From: CAUTUX01 sp963532875
GTDB lineage: Bacteria > Bacillota > Clostridia > Christensenellales > CAG-917
NCBI GenBank assembly: GCA_963532875.1
Contig: CAUSLO010000013.1
Location: 1-28,804, forward strand
Direction of reading: 5' to 3'
Length of the DNA: 28,804 nucleotides
Shown here: piece after piece, positions 18,501-25,735 of the stretch
Position numbering within the stretch: the stretch's first letter is position 1
Layout of the letters: the number at the start of each line of letters is the position of its first letter
Position numbers and translations under genes: made by a program
Notes under the pieces: model-generated
Seen by the model: the letters and a program-made list of their open reading frames with translations, nothing else
Database searches by the model: none
Told to the model about the DNA's origin: nothing

Positions 18501-20655
18501 TGAAATCAAAATATTCATCCTTATCACAATATTTATTAAATTTATTCTCTACTGGCTTCCATCCTTTAAGCGTTAGGTTTCCTATGACTTTTTTATTGTC
18601 ATCTTTTAACTCATAATAGAACCCTGCCTTATTTCTTATTTGAGTTGCTTCAGATACAGTGTTGCCGTATTTAACTTTTTCTTCTGTAACTAAATGTTTC
18701 TTAAACTCTTCACTTGTTAACTCTGCTTCCTCGCCATAATTTGATTCCAAGAATTTAAATTGATTGCGTACCTTGTTATATTTAACCTTATACATCATGT
18801 AATCGTCTTCATTGAACGTCTGTCCCTGAACATCAATCTCGGCATCTGATTTTCTTGCATTGAAAACTTTTGGATAAAGTTGGTATTCTTTGTTCCGTAC
18901 ATCCATTGGCTTGTTATCATCAATCATCTTTTGCAAATAATCAATTGTTTCATCCTTTTCAAAAGTGTATCCATTTGAATTATCTAATACTTTTGTACCA
19001 TCTTGAATATATTCGTATTCGTCGCTGTCTGCTTTTTCTTTATAGTATTTAAGGATTATTTTCTTTTGGTTTACTTCATCTGGAATGGCTGTGAAGATTA
19101 TTTCCTTTTCTGTTCCTACATGACTGCCACTCAATTTATATATCTGATTCCTTTCTGTCTCTTTAACAACTTGTGTGCCGTTATAGTTAAAGGAAACATT
19201 CCAACGATATATTGTCTTTCCCAACATAGTTATTGGGTTAATAGTTACTATATCGTTAAAATTGTACTCATCCTTGCTGACGCCTAATTCATTTTTAACT
19301 ACACTTTCAGCAATTTGATTTCCGCTTTGATCTTTGAAAATTAATCTATATTTATTTCGGTTATATCTATATCTAATTGTGTACTCTGAACTTCCATCGC
19401 TATTCAAACTCATGCCAGATATTGATTTTTCGCTGAATTGTTTTGTTGAGGTATATGATATCTGTGCTATGCTTATATATCCGTGTTTTCCCTTATCAAA
19501 CTCATCATTATCAAAGATTTGCAAACTACGATGCTGATCTTCTGAGTATAGATTAAATTTGGTTAGGTCTATTGCTTCTGACTCTTTGAGGTAGTATTTG
19601 ATTGATAACCCTCTGAAATCCTTATATTCATTGTCGACAGTTTCTAGTTCATATTTTATATTTAATTGAACTAACGTCTGGTTGCCGTCTACAACTCCAT
19701 ATATGTATTTTGGTTGACTCGTGCTTATATTGTCTCTTTCACTGAGTGGATAACAGGTTTCGTTACTTACTAGATCTTCTAAGTTATTTGATTTATACCA
19801 AACCTTATATTTCCCTCGAAACTCTTCTGGTATTTTATATATACTCCCTATATCAACTTCTTTGATTGCTAATAGGGTCTTTCTCCCAGCGAATACTTCG
19901 AAGATAAAGATTGGGGTTTTTCTAATGCTTATATCTCTATGAAATACTTTTAAATATTTAGCATTATTAATTTTAGTGTTTATATCTACCCCCCCCCATT
20001 TCTTTGTTATTCCAAATCTATTTGAATTTGGATTTACAAATAAAGGGGTATACTCTTGTCCAGATTCTGCAGCCACTACATCATAATTGGCAAGTGGCTT
20101 ATCACGATTCTCTATATTATTACTTCTATCTAATCTATATTTATATGCACCTTCTAGAAGACTAAATCCTGCTTCTTGTAGATTCCTATCCTTTCGCACG
20201 GCACATAATTCTTCCTTATTTTGATTTCTAAGGAAGAGCAAATTACTCCAATCAATCTTTATATTTATATCTGTTTTCTTTTTGTTTAATGATTTTCTTG
20301 CTTTACGTCTAATTGTGATTTGTGTAACTGAACTATCGAGAGGTATAAAGTTCTTTCCGTCCTCGCCTTTTAAATCATATCTGAATGTTGATATTGCTCT
20401 GTTCTTAAATATGTCTGAATAATATAACCCAACTTTATCGCCCTTATCTTGTTTCTTCTCATACAACTTTTGAACATCTAAATCATCAAAGTTGGGTTTG
20501 AATGTTTGTGCTTTCTTATTATATGTTCCCCTTCCTTGGATAACTTCAAGAGTTGGCTTTCTACCTATAACGATTGTTACAATACCTAACACTATCGTTA
20601 CTATTAACAAAACTAAAAGTGCTATATAAATTTTCTTTTTGAATCGCTTTTCCAT
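15553..20655 (-). CDS. Giant membrane-anchored surface protein with InlB/MucBP-like repeats and a DUF6273-like C-terminus
   Basis: The protein has 1700 residues. A basic N-terminus (MEKRFKKK) and one hydrophobic segment (9-31) give either a signal anchor or an uncleaved signal peptide, with the rest outside the cell. Diverged beta-rich repeat units follow. Some resemble Listeria-Bacteroides (InlB B) repeats, for example SFWKWRYKDP through LIMPAADITLIPVFG and FKGWIDSNGKEFKFKG. Others have a 'VYFKRH' or 'RIYYRPKQYKIEY' junction like MucBP units. The last 220 residues resemble DUF6273: Tyr/Trp-rich, with an FFDNG...YGSSYAKEYLE segment and the terminal GVRPVVVM typical of that family. There is no LPXTG sorting motif or C-terminal TM. 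Adhesion or binding of a host or glycan ligand is plausible but is inference. GAGGG precedes the ATG at 20655. A G9 tract lies at codons 220-223. Confidence 0.85.
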   Translation of the reverse strand: MEKRFKKKIYIALLVLLIVTIVLGIVTIVIGRKPTLEVIQGRGTYNKKAQTFKPNFDDLDVQKLYEKKQDKGDKVGLYYSDIFKNRAISTFRYDLKGEDGKNFIPLDSSVTQITIRRKARKSLNKKKTDINIKIDWSNLLFLRNQNKEELCAVRKDRNLQEAGFSLLEGAYKYRLDRSNNIENRDKPLANYDVVAAESGQEYTPLFVNPNSNRFGITKKWGGVDINTKINNAKYLKVFHRDISIRKTPIFIFEVFAGRKTLLAIKEVDIGSIYKIPEEFRGKYKVWYKSNNLEDLVSNETCYPLSERDNISTSQPKYIYGVVDGNQTLVQLNIKYELETVDNEYKDFRGLSIKYYLKESEAIDLTKFNLYSEDQHRSLQIFDNDEFDKGKHGYISIAQISYTSTKQFSEKSISGMSLNSDGSSEYTIRYRYNRNKYRLIFKDQSGNQIAESVVKNELGVSKDEYNFNDIVTINPITMLGKTIYRWNVSFNYNGTQVVKETERNQIYKLSGSHVGTEKEIIFTAIPDEVNQKKIILKYYKEKADSDEYEYIQDGTKVLDNSNGYTFEKDETIDYLQKMIDDNKPMDVRNKEYQLYPKVFNARKSDAEIDVQGQTFNEDDYMMYKVKYNKVRNQFKFLESNYGEEAELTSEEFKKHLVTEEKVKYGNTVSEATQIRNKAGFYYELKDDNKKVIGNLTLKGWKPVENKFNKYCDKDEYFDFTKYRNEDLRGEEKLIELYPVWDRLVYMYVTTYLGDNTNGKKDVDDNGKSKKYNLKYDFICAIKTEFGQRYNFAELKDAIAEEIKDKLAKNHESTLLKSYKEVFNFKLISKDIYGESNTVISKTDVNKFEAYIERFRSAVSYDIDFNYNEDGVPDNIAKLYKEQANIQEHFEKRGLGQLGYNIPSKTDTLAYEEISDEGKHLLKLKEEIIKLKYPKELLKDNPSYEIYKIVIDDKRGNKTEVPFTKLTHEQIGLSRDSNVRIYYRPKQYKIEYAMGGSAFKDKDIAPSRGWYLHKVRIPVPINTSEFISFWKWRYKDPVTNQMVNISSSLIEYIKDKNGKTIAADLIMPAADITLIPVFGDRNYTRVNVIIRTENEDGTYTTHHPDNGVLKGPYKYTPPSGIEGDYFLRGEQDNNKKPDLTAYTRSGYLSNVDYENLYLDDIEGKVSNVGRIDKVGDDYLLSINEDYQGFYAEVAIIFKRYKIKARFYIQKTFGDDYDVHSSEYIFKLKKKEGETFAVKDIEDEIVSMVHSTPGVDTNNIVYKCNDKELTRDEPITVTNSGTTVQVYFKRHLRTITFITDTDLNLYNTRGVVKKDLHHKVLTYRYEYEFADNENIDCKDDADGRKFKGWIDSNGKEFKFKGLKLTEDIILRAVMKKEYTEVIVNFPSINGENLRYEDGEISGVGHNNSFRFLISNQHLPYTIKPIKVDGKFYAIGTQKEARFAKYDKDPVITELGIKYEVNAIFEQLSDKELDEKYKGTYPQTQKTVSGAVNKNKYYTNLKYGTVETTIIWHKGEKYEQLKLRDGTVRDFLFEPVELEEFPARGDSEQKWSINTIEMTFFDNGKVDSNIYGSSYAKEYLEKLVKPKMGVTSVDLPKFGGREEIYKRELPGAFAYDGENDSLKHIKTTDYANFIFDNFEGIRGINGTEIGFNVFRSTKYREYLKTASRDPSIASYFTYYITSGGRIIPRDNTEVIMGVRPVVVM
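19989..19997 (-). repeat. Nine-base G homopolymer within the coding strand of the surface-protein gene
   Basis: Nine consecutive C on the plus strand (G9 in the coding strand) encode part of Trp220, Gly221, Gly222 and the first base of Val223. It stands out in an AT-rich gene. Loss of one G puts TAG directly after Gly222. Gain of one G leads to TAA after five further codons (GRYKH in part). Only G9 or tract lengths differing by multiples of three give the full protein. Confidence 0.9.
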
Positions 20656-20676
20656 AAGCCCTCAACAACGTGAGTT

Positions 20677-20705
20677 AGAATACTCCAAATGTTTTGATAT
20701 ATCAA
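20677..20705 (-). promoter_or_regulatory. Promoter of the giant surface-protein gene
   Basis: On the minus strand TTGATA (20705-20700) and TATTCT (20682-20677) are 17 bases apart. This is an acceptable sigma-A-like pair just upstream of GAGGG and the ATG at 20655. Confidence 0.5.
20694..20705. repeat. 12-base perfect palindrome overlapping the surface-gene -35 box
   Basis: TTGATATATCAA is a perfect inverted repeat between the divergent surface-gene and groES promoters. It covers the -35 box of the former. It could be an operator, but a palindrome of this length in AT-rich DNA may also arise by chance. Confidence 0.3.
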
Positions 20706-20764
20706 CTTTTTAGTTAAAAATCTAATTTTTAAAATTTGGGAAAATTGGGCACCTAGCCGTTATG

Positions 20765-20793
20765 TTGACAACAAATTAACTAGAGCATATCAT
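20765..20793 (+). promoter_or_regulatory. Sigma-A promoter of groES-groEL
   Basis: A consensus TTGACA (20765-20770) and TATCAT (20788-20793) are spaced by 17 bases. The start is expected near 20800, leaving a leader of about 25 bases with GGAGG before the groES ATG. No CIRCE inverted repeat (TTAGCACTC-N9-GAGTGCTAA) is visible between 20656 and 20825. Confidence 0.8.
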
Positions 20794-20825
20794 TTAGTTA
20801 GTATTGATTTGGAGGAAACAATTAA

Positions 20826-21110
20826 ATGAAAATTAAACCACTTTTTGACAAAATTGTAGTCAAAGCAATTGAGAGTAAAGACACAACTGCAAGCGGTATT
20901 GTCCTACCACAAGCAGCTCAAGAAAAACCACAATTAGCAGAAGTTATTGCTGTTGGTCCTGGCGGAATTGTAGATGGAAAAGAAATTGAAATGAAGGTTA
21001 AAGTAGGCGACAAAGTACTCTACTCTAAGTATTCAGGTAGTGATTTTAAAATCGACGGTCAAGATGTAACTATTTTCCGTCAATCAGATATTTTAGCAAT
21101 TGTTGAATAG
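20826..21110 (+). CDS. groES: Co-chaperonin GroES (Cpn10)
   Basis: GroES caps the GroEL ring and releases the enclosed folding chamber. The 94 residues match the family over the full length: MKIKPLFDKIVVK at the N-terminus, the mobile loop around SKDTTASGIVLPQAAQE (17-33) that touches GroEL, and the closing GQDVTIFRQSDILAIVE. GGAGG lies about 10 bases before the ATG. It is followed at 9 bases by groEL, whose ribosome binding site overlaps the groES stop (TAGGAGG). Expression is likely constitutive from the strong promoter at 20765-20793, or controlled by something other than HrcA/CIRCE. Confidence 0.98.
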   Translation: MKIKPLFDKIVVKAIESKDTTASGIVLPQAAQEKPQLAEVIAVGPGGIVDGKEIEMKVKVGDKVLYSKYSGSDFKIDGQDVTIFRQSDILAIVE

Positions 21111-21119
21111 GAGGCAAAA

Positions 21120-22751
21120 ATGGCAAAACAATTTTTATATGGAAATGAAGCAAGAAAAGCACTTGAAACAGGTGTTGATACATTAGCAAATACAGTTAAG
21201 ATTACACTAGGACCAAAAGGTCGTAACGTAATTTTAGATAAGGCATACGGCACTCCATTAATTACAAATGATGGGGTTACTATCGCAAAGGAAATTACAA
21301 TTGAAGATCCATTCCAAAATATGGGTGCTCAAATTATTCGTGAAGTATCAACAAAGACAAATGATGTTGCTGGTGATGGTACTACTACGGCAGCGGTTCT
21401 AGCACAAGCAATAGTTAAAGAAGGTCTTAAGAATGTTGCTGCAGGTGCAAATCCAATTATGGTTAGAAAAGGTATCCAATTTGCAACTAATGTTGCTGTT
21501 GAAGAATTAAAGAAAATTTCTGTTGCATTAAGTAGCAAAAAGGCAATTGCACAAGTTGCATCAATTTCAGCAGGTGATAAGGAAGTTGGTACTTTGATTT
21601 CAGACGCTATGGATAAGGTTGGAAAAGATGGGGTTATAACCATTGAAGAAGGAAAAACAATGGAAACAGAGCTTTCTGTTGTTGAAGGAATGCAATTTGA
21701 CCGAGGTTATGCTTCTCCATATTTGGTAACTAATACTGAAAAGATGGAAGCAGAATTAGATAATCCAGTAATATTGATTACTGACAAGAAAATTTCAAAT
21801 GTACAAGATATCCTTCCACTTTTAGAAGAAGTTGTTAAGAATGGATTAAAACTTTTGATTATTTCAGATGATATCGAAGGTGAAGCCCTAACAACAATTA
21901 TCCTAAACAAATTGAAAGGTGTATTTAATTTGGTTGCTGTTAAGGCTCCAGGATTTGGTGATAGAAGAAAATCATATTTGGAAGATATCGCAATACTAAC
22001 TGGCGGTACATATATTGCTGAAGACTTAGGATATGACTTAAAGACAGTTACTGTTGATATGTTAGGAACTGCTAAATCAGTTAAGGTATCAAAGGAATAT
22101 ACAACAATTATTGGCGGTGGCGGAAACAAAAAAGATATCGCAAATCGTGTTAGTTCAATACAAGCACAAATTAAAGAAACATCATCAGATTATGACAGAG
22201 AAAAACTTCAAGAAAGAGTTGCTAAATTAGCAGGTGGTGTTGCATTAATCGGTGTTGGTGCTGCAACTGAATTTGAAATGAAAGAAAAGAAATTAAGAAT
22301 TGAAGATGCATTAAATGCTACTAGGGCTGCTGTTGAAGAAGGTATTGTTCCTGGTGGTGGTGTTGCTCTACTCTCACTAATTGAAGCAGTTAAGAAAGGT
22401 TGCTCAAAATTAAAAGATGACGAAGCAACTGGTGCAAAGATTGTTATCAACTCACTAAGTGCTCCAATACGTCAGATTGCAGAAAATGCAGGTGTTGACG
22501 CTGGTGTTGTTGTATCTAAAATTCAAGAATCAACAATTGAAAACTGTGGATATGATGCTTCAAAAGATGCATATGTAAATATGATTGAAGCAGGTATATT
22601 AGACCCAACTAAGGTTTGCCGTTCTGCTTTACAAAATGCAACTTCAATTGCAAGTACATTATTAACTACAGAAGCATTGGTAACTGATATCCCAGTTAAA
22701 GAAACCCCACAAATGCCACAAGGCGGAATGGGAATGGATGGAATGTATTAG
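21120..22751 (+). CDS. groEL: Chaperonin GroEL (Cpn60)
   Basis: GroEL forms the ATP-driven double-ring chamber for protein folding in the cytosol. The 543 residues carry the nucleotide-site sequences TLGPKGRNVILDK and AGDGTTTAAVL, the VIKAPGFGDRRK-like segment (here VAVKAPGFGDRRKSY) and the disordered Gly-Met tail GGMGMDGMY. Length and sequence are typical of Bacillota. AGGAGG before the ATG overlaps the groES stop. The gene ends 13 bases before a rho-independent terminator. Nothing in it looks truncated or acquired. Confidence 0.98.
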   Translation: MAKQFLYGNEARKALETGVDTLANTVKITLGPKGRNVILDKAYGTPLITNDGVTIAKEITIEDPFQNMGAQIIREVSTKTNDVAGDGTTTAAVLAQAIVKEGLKNVAAGANPIMVRKGIQFATNVAVEELKKISVALSSKKAIAQVASISAGDKEVGTLISDAMDKVGKDGVITIEEGKTMETELSVVEGMQFDRGYASPYLVTNTEKMEAELDNPVILITDKKISNVQDILPLLEEVVKNGLKLLIISDDIEGEALTTIILNKLKGVFNLVAVKAPGFGDRRKSYLEDIAILTGGTYIAEDLGYDLKTVTVDMLGTAKSVKVSKEYTTIIGGGGNKKDIANRVSSIQAQIKETSSDYDREKLQERVAKLAGGVALIGVGAATEFEMKEKKLRIEDALNATRAAVEEGIVPGGGVALLSLIEAVKKGCSKLKDDEATGAKIVINSLSAPIRQIAENAGVDAGVVVSKIQESTIENCGYDASKDAYVNMIEAGILDPTKVCRSALQNATSIASTLLTTEALVTDIPVKETPQMPQGGMGMDGMY

Positions 22752-22764
22752 AAATAAATAAGAG

Positions 22765-22799
22765 GGCTAGTTTTAATAACTAGCCTTATTTTTATTTTT
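22765..22799. terminator. Shared, probably bidirectional terminator of groEL and the rny operon
   Basis: The inverted repeat GGCTAGTT (22765-22772) and AACTAGCC (22778-22785) with a five-base loop is followed on the plus strand by a T-rich tract (22786-22799). In the minus direction the same hairpin is followed by a weaker T-rich stretch. The right arm forms the last codons of the polyprenyl synthase gene. Confidence 0.85.
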
Positions 22800-23585
22800 C
22801 ATCGCTTCATTATACATATACTTTATAAGTTCAAGATGATTAGGTGAATATCCGTTCTCTTCACATTCATGCATTAAATCGCATTGTATTGCTTTAATAG
22901 CGACAAGTAGCCCTTCTTCTGTTGAAAATATCTTATGTATTTCATTTAATTCTTCAAGCAATGTTTCATCGTTATAGTCATTAAGCATCTGGAAGTATAC
23001 GCCTATTTTATCTGTATAAAAGTTAGATTTTAAATCATCACGTCGTGATAGTATATATCCTGCATCGTATGATAGTTTCATTAATTCACCTGTCTTTGAT
23101 TTACAGATATCGTAGTATTCACTCAGTTTTTTATGGTTATCTTTTATATCCTTTGACTGTCCTACAATCATATTTGTTGTTGCGTCCACTATTCTAGAAA
23201 TTATATTTTTATCTATGTTAAATTCGTATGCTAACTTCATTGCTTTTGTGAGCAGGTAATCGCCATATAAAACTGCTTGTGCCTCGCCATATGTAATATG
23301 AAAGGTCTTTTTGCCCCTTCTGAAAATATCATTATCCATGCATTTTAAATCATCATGTATCAGTGAAAAATTGTGAATCAATTCAATTACCGTACCTATT
23401 TGGAATACTTGTTCTAAATATTCATCGTTACAATTTGTACCTATATATACAAGATATGGTCTTATATGTTTCCCTTTTGGTGATAAGAGGTACTTGTTAT
23501 ATTTTTTAAATTCTCTGAACTGCTTTATTTGTTCTTTGAAATATTCTCCAAACGCCTTTTGAAAATTTTTAATTGTATAACTCAA
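22773..23585 (-). CDS. Polyprenyl diphosphate synthase (IspA-like, atypical second Asp motif)
   Basis: It should condense isopentenyl diphosphate with allylic diphosphates to make farnesyl or geranylgeranyl diphosphate for undecaprenol and related lipids. The 270 residues contain GKHIRPYLV (38-46), the first Asp-rich motif LIHDDLKCMDND (75-86) followed by RRGKKT, GEAQAVLYGDYLL (100-112), and KTGELM (164-169). The second motif reads QMLNDYND (199-206), with Asn202 where relatives have Asp. The usual 'GK..G.D....K.TY' segment after it cannot be recognised. The enzyme may be impaired or have changed specificity. The start is TTG at 23585, overlapping the xseB stop by 4 bases (TTGA) with GAAGG upstream. 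It is the last gene of the operon, in the usual place next to xseB. Confidence 0.85.
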   Translation of the reverse strand: MSYTIKNFQKAFGEYFKEQIKQFREFKKYNKYLLSPKGKHIRPYLVYIGTNCNDEYLEQVFQIGTVIELIHNFSLIHDDLKCMDNDIFRRGKKTFHITYGEAQAVLYGDYLLTKAMKLAYEFNIDKNIISRIVDATTNMIVGQSKDIKDNHKKLSEYYDICKSKTGELMKLSYDAGYILSRRDDLKSNFYTDKIGVYFQMLNDYNDETLLEELNEIHKIFSTEEGLLVAIKAIQCDLMHECEENGYSPNHLELIKYMYNEAMKNKNKASY

Positions 23586-23803
23586 TATATACCTTCTTCT
23601 AAAGAAAAATCTTTAAGAGTATTTTCCATTTCATCTACTAGTTCTTGTAACTTCCCTTTTTGTTCTTTTAGTATATTTGAACATTCTTTAGTTAAGGCAA
23701 GCCCTTCCTTGTATTTGTCTAATGCTTTATCTAATTCCATTTGTCCTCTTAGTTCTTCATTTATTTTTTCTAGTTTTTTTAAACTATCTTCTATGTTACT
23801 CAT
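23582..23803 (-). CDS. xseB: Exodeoxyribonuclease VII small subunit
   Basis: XseB binds several copies to XseA to form exonuclease VII, which degrades single-stranded DNA in mismatch and other repair. The 73 residues have the family pattern: a helical pair starting IEDSLKKLEKINEELRG and continuing YKEGLALTKECSNILKEQKG. Length is typical. GGAGG, located in the last codons of xseA, precedes the ATG at 23803 at a good distance. Only three bases separate the two genes and its stop overlaps the following prenyl synthase start. Confidence 0.93.
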   Translation of the reverse strand: MSNIEDSLKKLEKINEELRGQMELDKALDKYKEGLALTKECSNILKEQKGKLQELVDEMENTLKDFSLEEGIY

Positions 23804-23806
23804 ATA

Positions 23807-25009
23807 TTAATCCTCCATCTTTTCAATTACATTTACTTTGATTTTTCCGCCTTTACCCGCGACGGTTAAGGTATCGTTTACTTTTACTTTAGAAACATCT
23901 AATACCTGTCCTTTTGCATTTGAAATTGTATAGTATCCTCTTTCAAATACTTTTTGTGGATTTAGTATTTCTAAGTTACTTATTTCTTTAACTAGCCTCT
24001 GTTCGGCATTTAAATACTTTTCTTTTATTGCTTGATCTATTAGAACTGCTTTGTCTTTAATTCGTTTCTCAAACATGTGTATTATGTCTTTAAAGCGATT
24101 AGATAAGGCGTTTACATTGTCTCTATATGTTTGAGTTACCTTGTTATATTTTGTTGCTAGAATCGTGTTGTATGCCCTAGCAATGTTCGCAAACCTTGTT
24201 ATAAGGTCCTCAACACTGTATCCAACAATCTGTGCCGCTTCTGTCGGAGTTGATGCCCTCATATCTGCTACAAAGTCTAATAGAGAATGATCTGTCTCAT
24301 GCCCTATTGCCGAAATAACTGGGGTGTGCATGTTGTATACAGTCTTAACTAAATTCTCATCATAGAATGGAGCAAGATCTCCCAACGATCCACCACCACG
24401 TGCAACTATGATTACGTCGTATCCTAATTTGTCAACATTTACTAGGGTGTTGCATAACTCCTTCGCTGCTTGTATTCCTTGCACACGTACATCCTTTACT
24501 ACAATATCTATATACTTGTTCTTTCTTCTAATATTACGAACTATATCTTGGATTACTGCATGAGTTTTAGAAGTTAGAATCAGTACATTTCTAGGATATG
24601 CCGGAACATGTTTTTTATGCTCTTGAGCAAAGTATCCTTCACTTTCTAACTTGGCTTTTAGTTTTTCAAATTCTCTTCTTAAAGCACCTTCACCGCACGT
24701 TATTATTTCGTCTACTATATATGAAATTTTTGAAGTTTTGGCGGTTGAATAATATGAGACTTTACCTCGCAAAATTGCAGTCTCCCCTTCTTTAGGAATT
24801 ACGCCTTTGTATTGATACATGAAGTAACAACAACCAAGAGTTGCATCCTCATCCTTGACATCAAAGTACATATGTTGCCCCGATATCTTGATGCTTGTTA
24901 TGTCTCCTTTGATATATAACTGAGTCTTATTTAAAGATTCTAATTGAGTTTTGATTACATCGCTGAACTGTTTGACTGTATAACTGTTGTCAATTAGATT
25001 AAGATCCAA
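23807..25009 (-). CDS. xseA: Exodeoxyribonuclease VII large subunit
   Basis: This is the catalytic subunit of exonuclease VII. The 400 residues start with an OB-fold nucleic-acid-binding domain (about 10-110). The catalytic part includes IVARGGGSLGDLAPF, VISAIGHETDHSLLDFVAD and RASTPTEAA, all family hallmarks. The protein is somewhat shorter than the usual 440-460 residues, mainly in the C-terminal coiled-coil region that binds XseB. The start is TTG at 25009, six bases after AGGAG and overlapping the nusB stop by 11 bases. No better start lies near it. Confidence 0.94.
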   Translation of the reverse strand: MDLNLIDNSYTVKQFSDVIKTQLESLNKTQLYIKGDITSIKISGQHMYFDVKDEDATLGCCYFMYQYKGVIPKEGETAILRGKVSYYSTAKTSKISYIVDEIITCGEGALRREFEKLKAKLESEGYFAQEHKKHVPAYPRNVLILTSKTHAVIQDIVRNIRRKNKYIDIVVKDVRVQGIQAAKELCNTLVNVDKLGYDVIIVARGGGSLGDLAPFYDENLVKTVYNMHTPVISAIGHETDHSLLDFVADMRASTPTEAAQIVGYSVEDLITRFANIARAYNTILATKYNKVTQTYRDNVNALSNRFKDIIHMFEKRIKDKAVLIDQAIKEKYLNAEQRLVKEISNLEILNPQKVFERGYYTISNAKGQVLDVSKVKVNDTLTVAGKGGKIKVNVIEKMED

Positions 25010-25406
25010 CCTTATCTCCTCGCTCTTTATATATAGTCGCTAGAATACCATTTACAAAAGAAGTTGTTGATGGATCACTGAATTTTTTGGATAACGTTAC
25101 TGCTTCATTTATTACAACTTGTGCTGGCACTTTCCCTAACATAAGTTCATATGTCGCAAGTACGATGATTGCCAAATCCATTTTGAATAATCTTTGAAGT
25201 GAGAATTTGTTCGTGTGTGGTTTAATGACCTCAATTATGTTGTTAAATTCTCTAATACAACCATCATATGTATCAAGTACATATTTTTGATCTTCTTCAG
25301 ATAACTCTAGAAAAAACTCATCTTCTTGTATTTCGTCTCTTTTTTCTTTTTGAACAAGATATTCAAAAATATATTGAAGAACAATTTCTCTTGAAGCACG
25401 TCTCAT
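24999..25406 (-). CDS. nusB: Transcription antitermination factor NusB
   Basis: NusB binds boxA RNA with S10 (NusE) and supports transcription of rRNA operons. The 135 residues show the Arg-rich N-terminus MRRASREIVLQYIFEY and the C-terminal signature INEAVTLSKKFSDPSTTSFVNGIL. Length is normal. The ATG at 25406 overlaps the asp23 stop by one base (TAATG), with only a weak GGTGG upstream, so translation is probably coupled. Its position between asp23 and xseA is the usual one in Bacillota, except that folD is missing between nusB and xseA. Confidence 0.95.
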   Translation of the reverse strand: MRRASREIVLQYIFEYLVQKEKRDEIQEDEFFLELSEEDQKYVLDTYDGCIREFNNIIEVIKPHTNKFSLQRLFKMDLAIIVLATYELMLGKVPAQVVINEAVTLSKKFSDPSTTSFVNGILATIYKERGDKVGS

Positions 25407-25729
25407 TAATCAACCACCAAGGCAGAGACAACGATTACGTTTGTTTTATATACTTCAAACTTTGTCGTCTCTTCAATCTGTTTTTTTATATTCTCTTGTA
25501 TCTGAACAGCGACATTAGGAATATTATACTTTTCATGTACTTTAATCTTTACATTAATTTCAATTTTCCCATTGTTGCGTTGGATGATGTGGATGCCTCT
25601 ATTTTTGCCTCTAATTCCCCTTAAATTAACAGCCTCCACTCCTTCAATATCATTTACCACATCAAAAGCAATGTCGCTTAAAACGCCAAATATTCTTGTT
25701 GAAGTTTTTGTTGCTGTCTGTGCACTCAC
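25406..25729 (-). CDS. Asp23/Gls24 family envelope stress-response protein
   Basis: The 107 residues match the Asp23/Gls24 family (YqhY-like): VLSDIAFDVVNDIEGVEAVNLRG near the N-terminus and the beta strand KIEINVKIKVHEKYNIPNVAVQIQEN-type motif in the middle. Members are associated with the cell envelope, and YqhY-type proteins sit next to nusB in many Bacillota and are linked to fatty-acid synthesis control. That role is knowledge of relatives, not seen here. The start is GTG at 25729, six bases after the efp stop and without a clear ribosome binding site, so it likely depends on reinitiation after efp. Confidence 0.88.
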   Translation of the reverse strand: MSAQTATKTSTRIFGVLSDIAFDVVNDIEGVEAVNLRGIRGKNRGIHIIQRNNGKIEINVKIKVHEKYNIPNVAVQIQENIKKQIEETTKFEVYKTNVIVVSALVVD

Positions 25730-25735
25730 AAGTTT

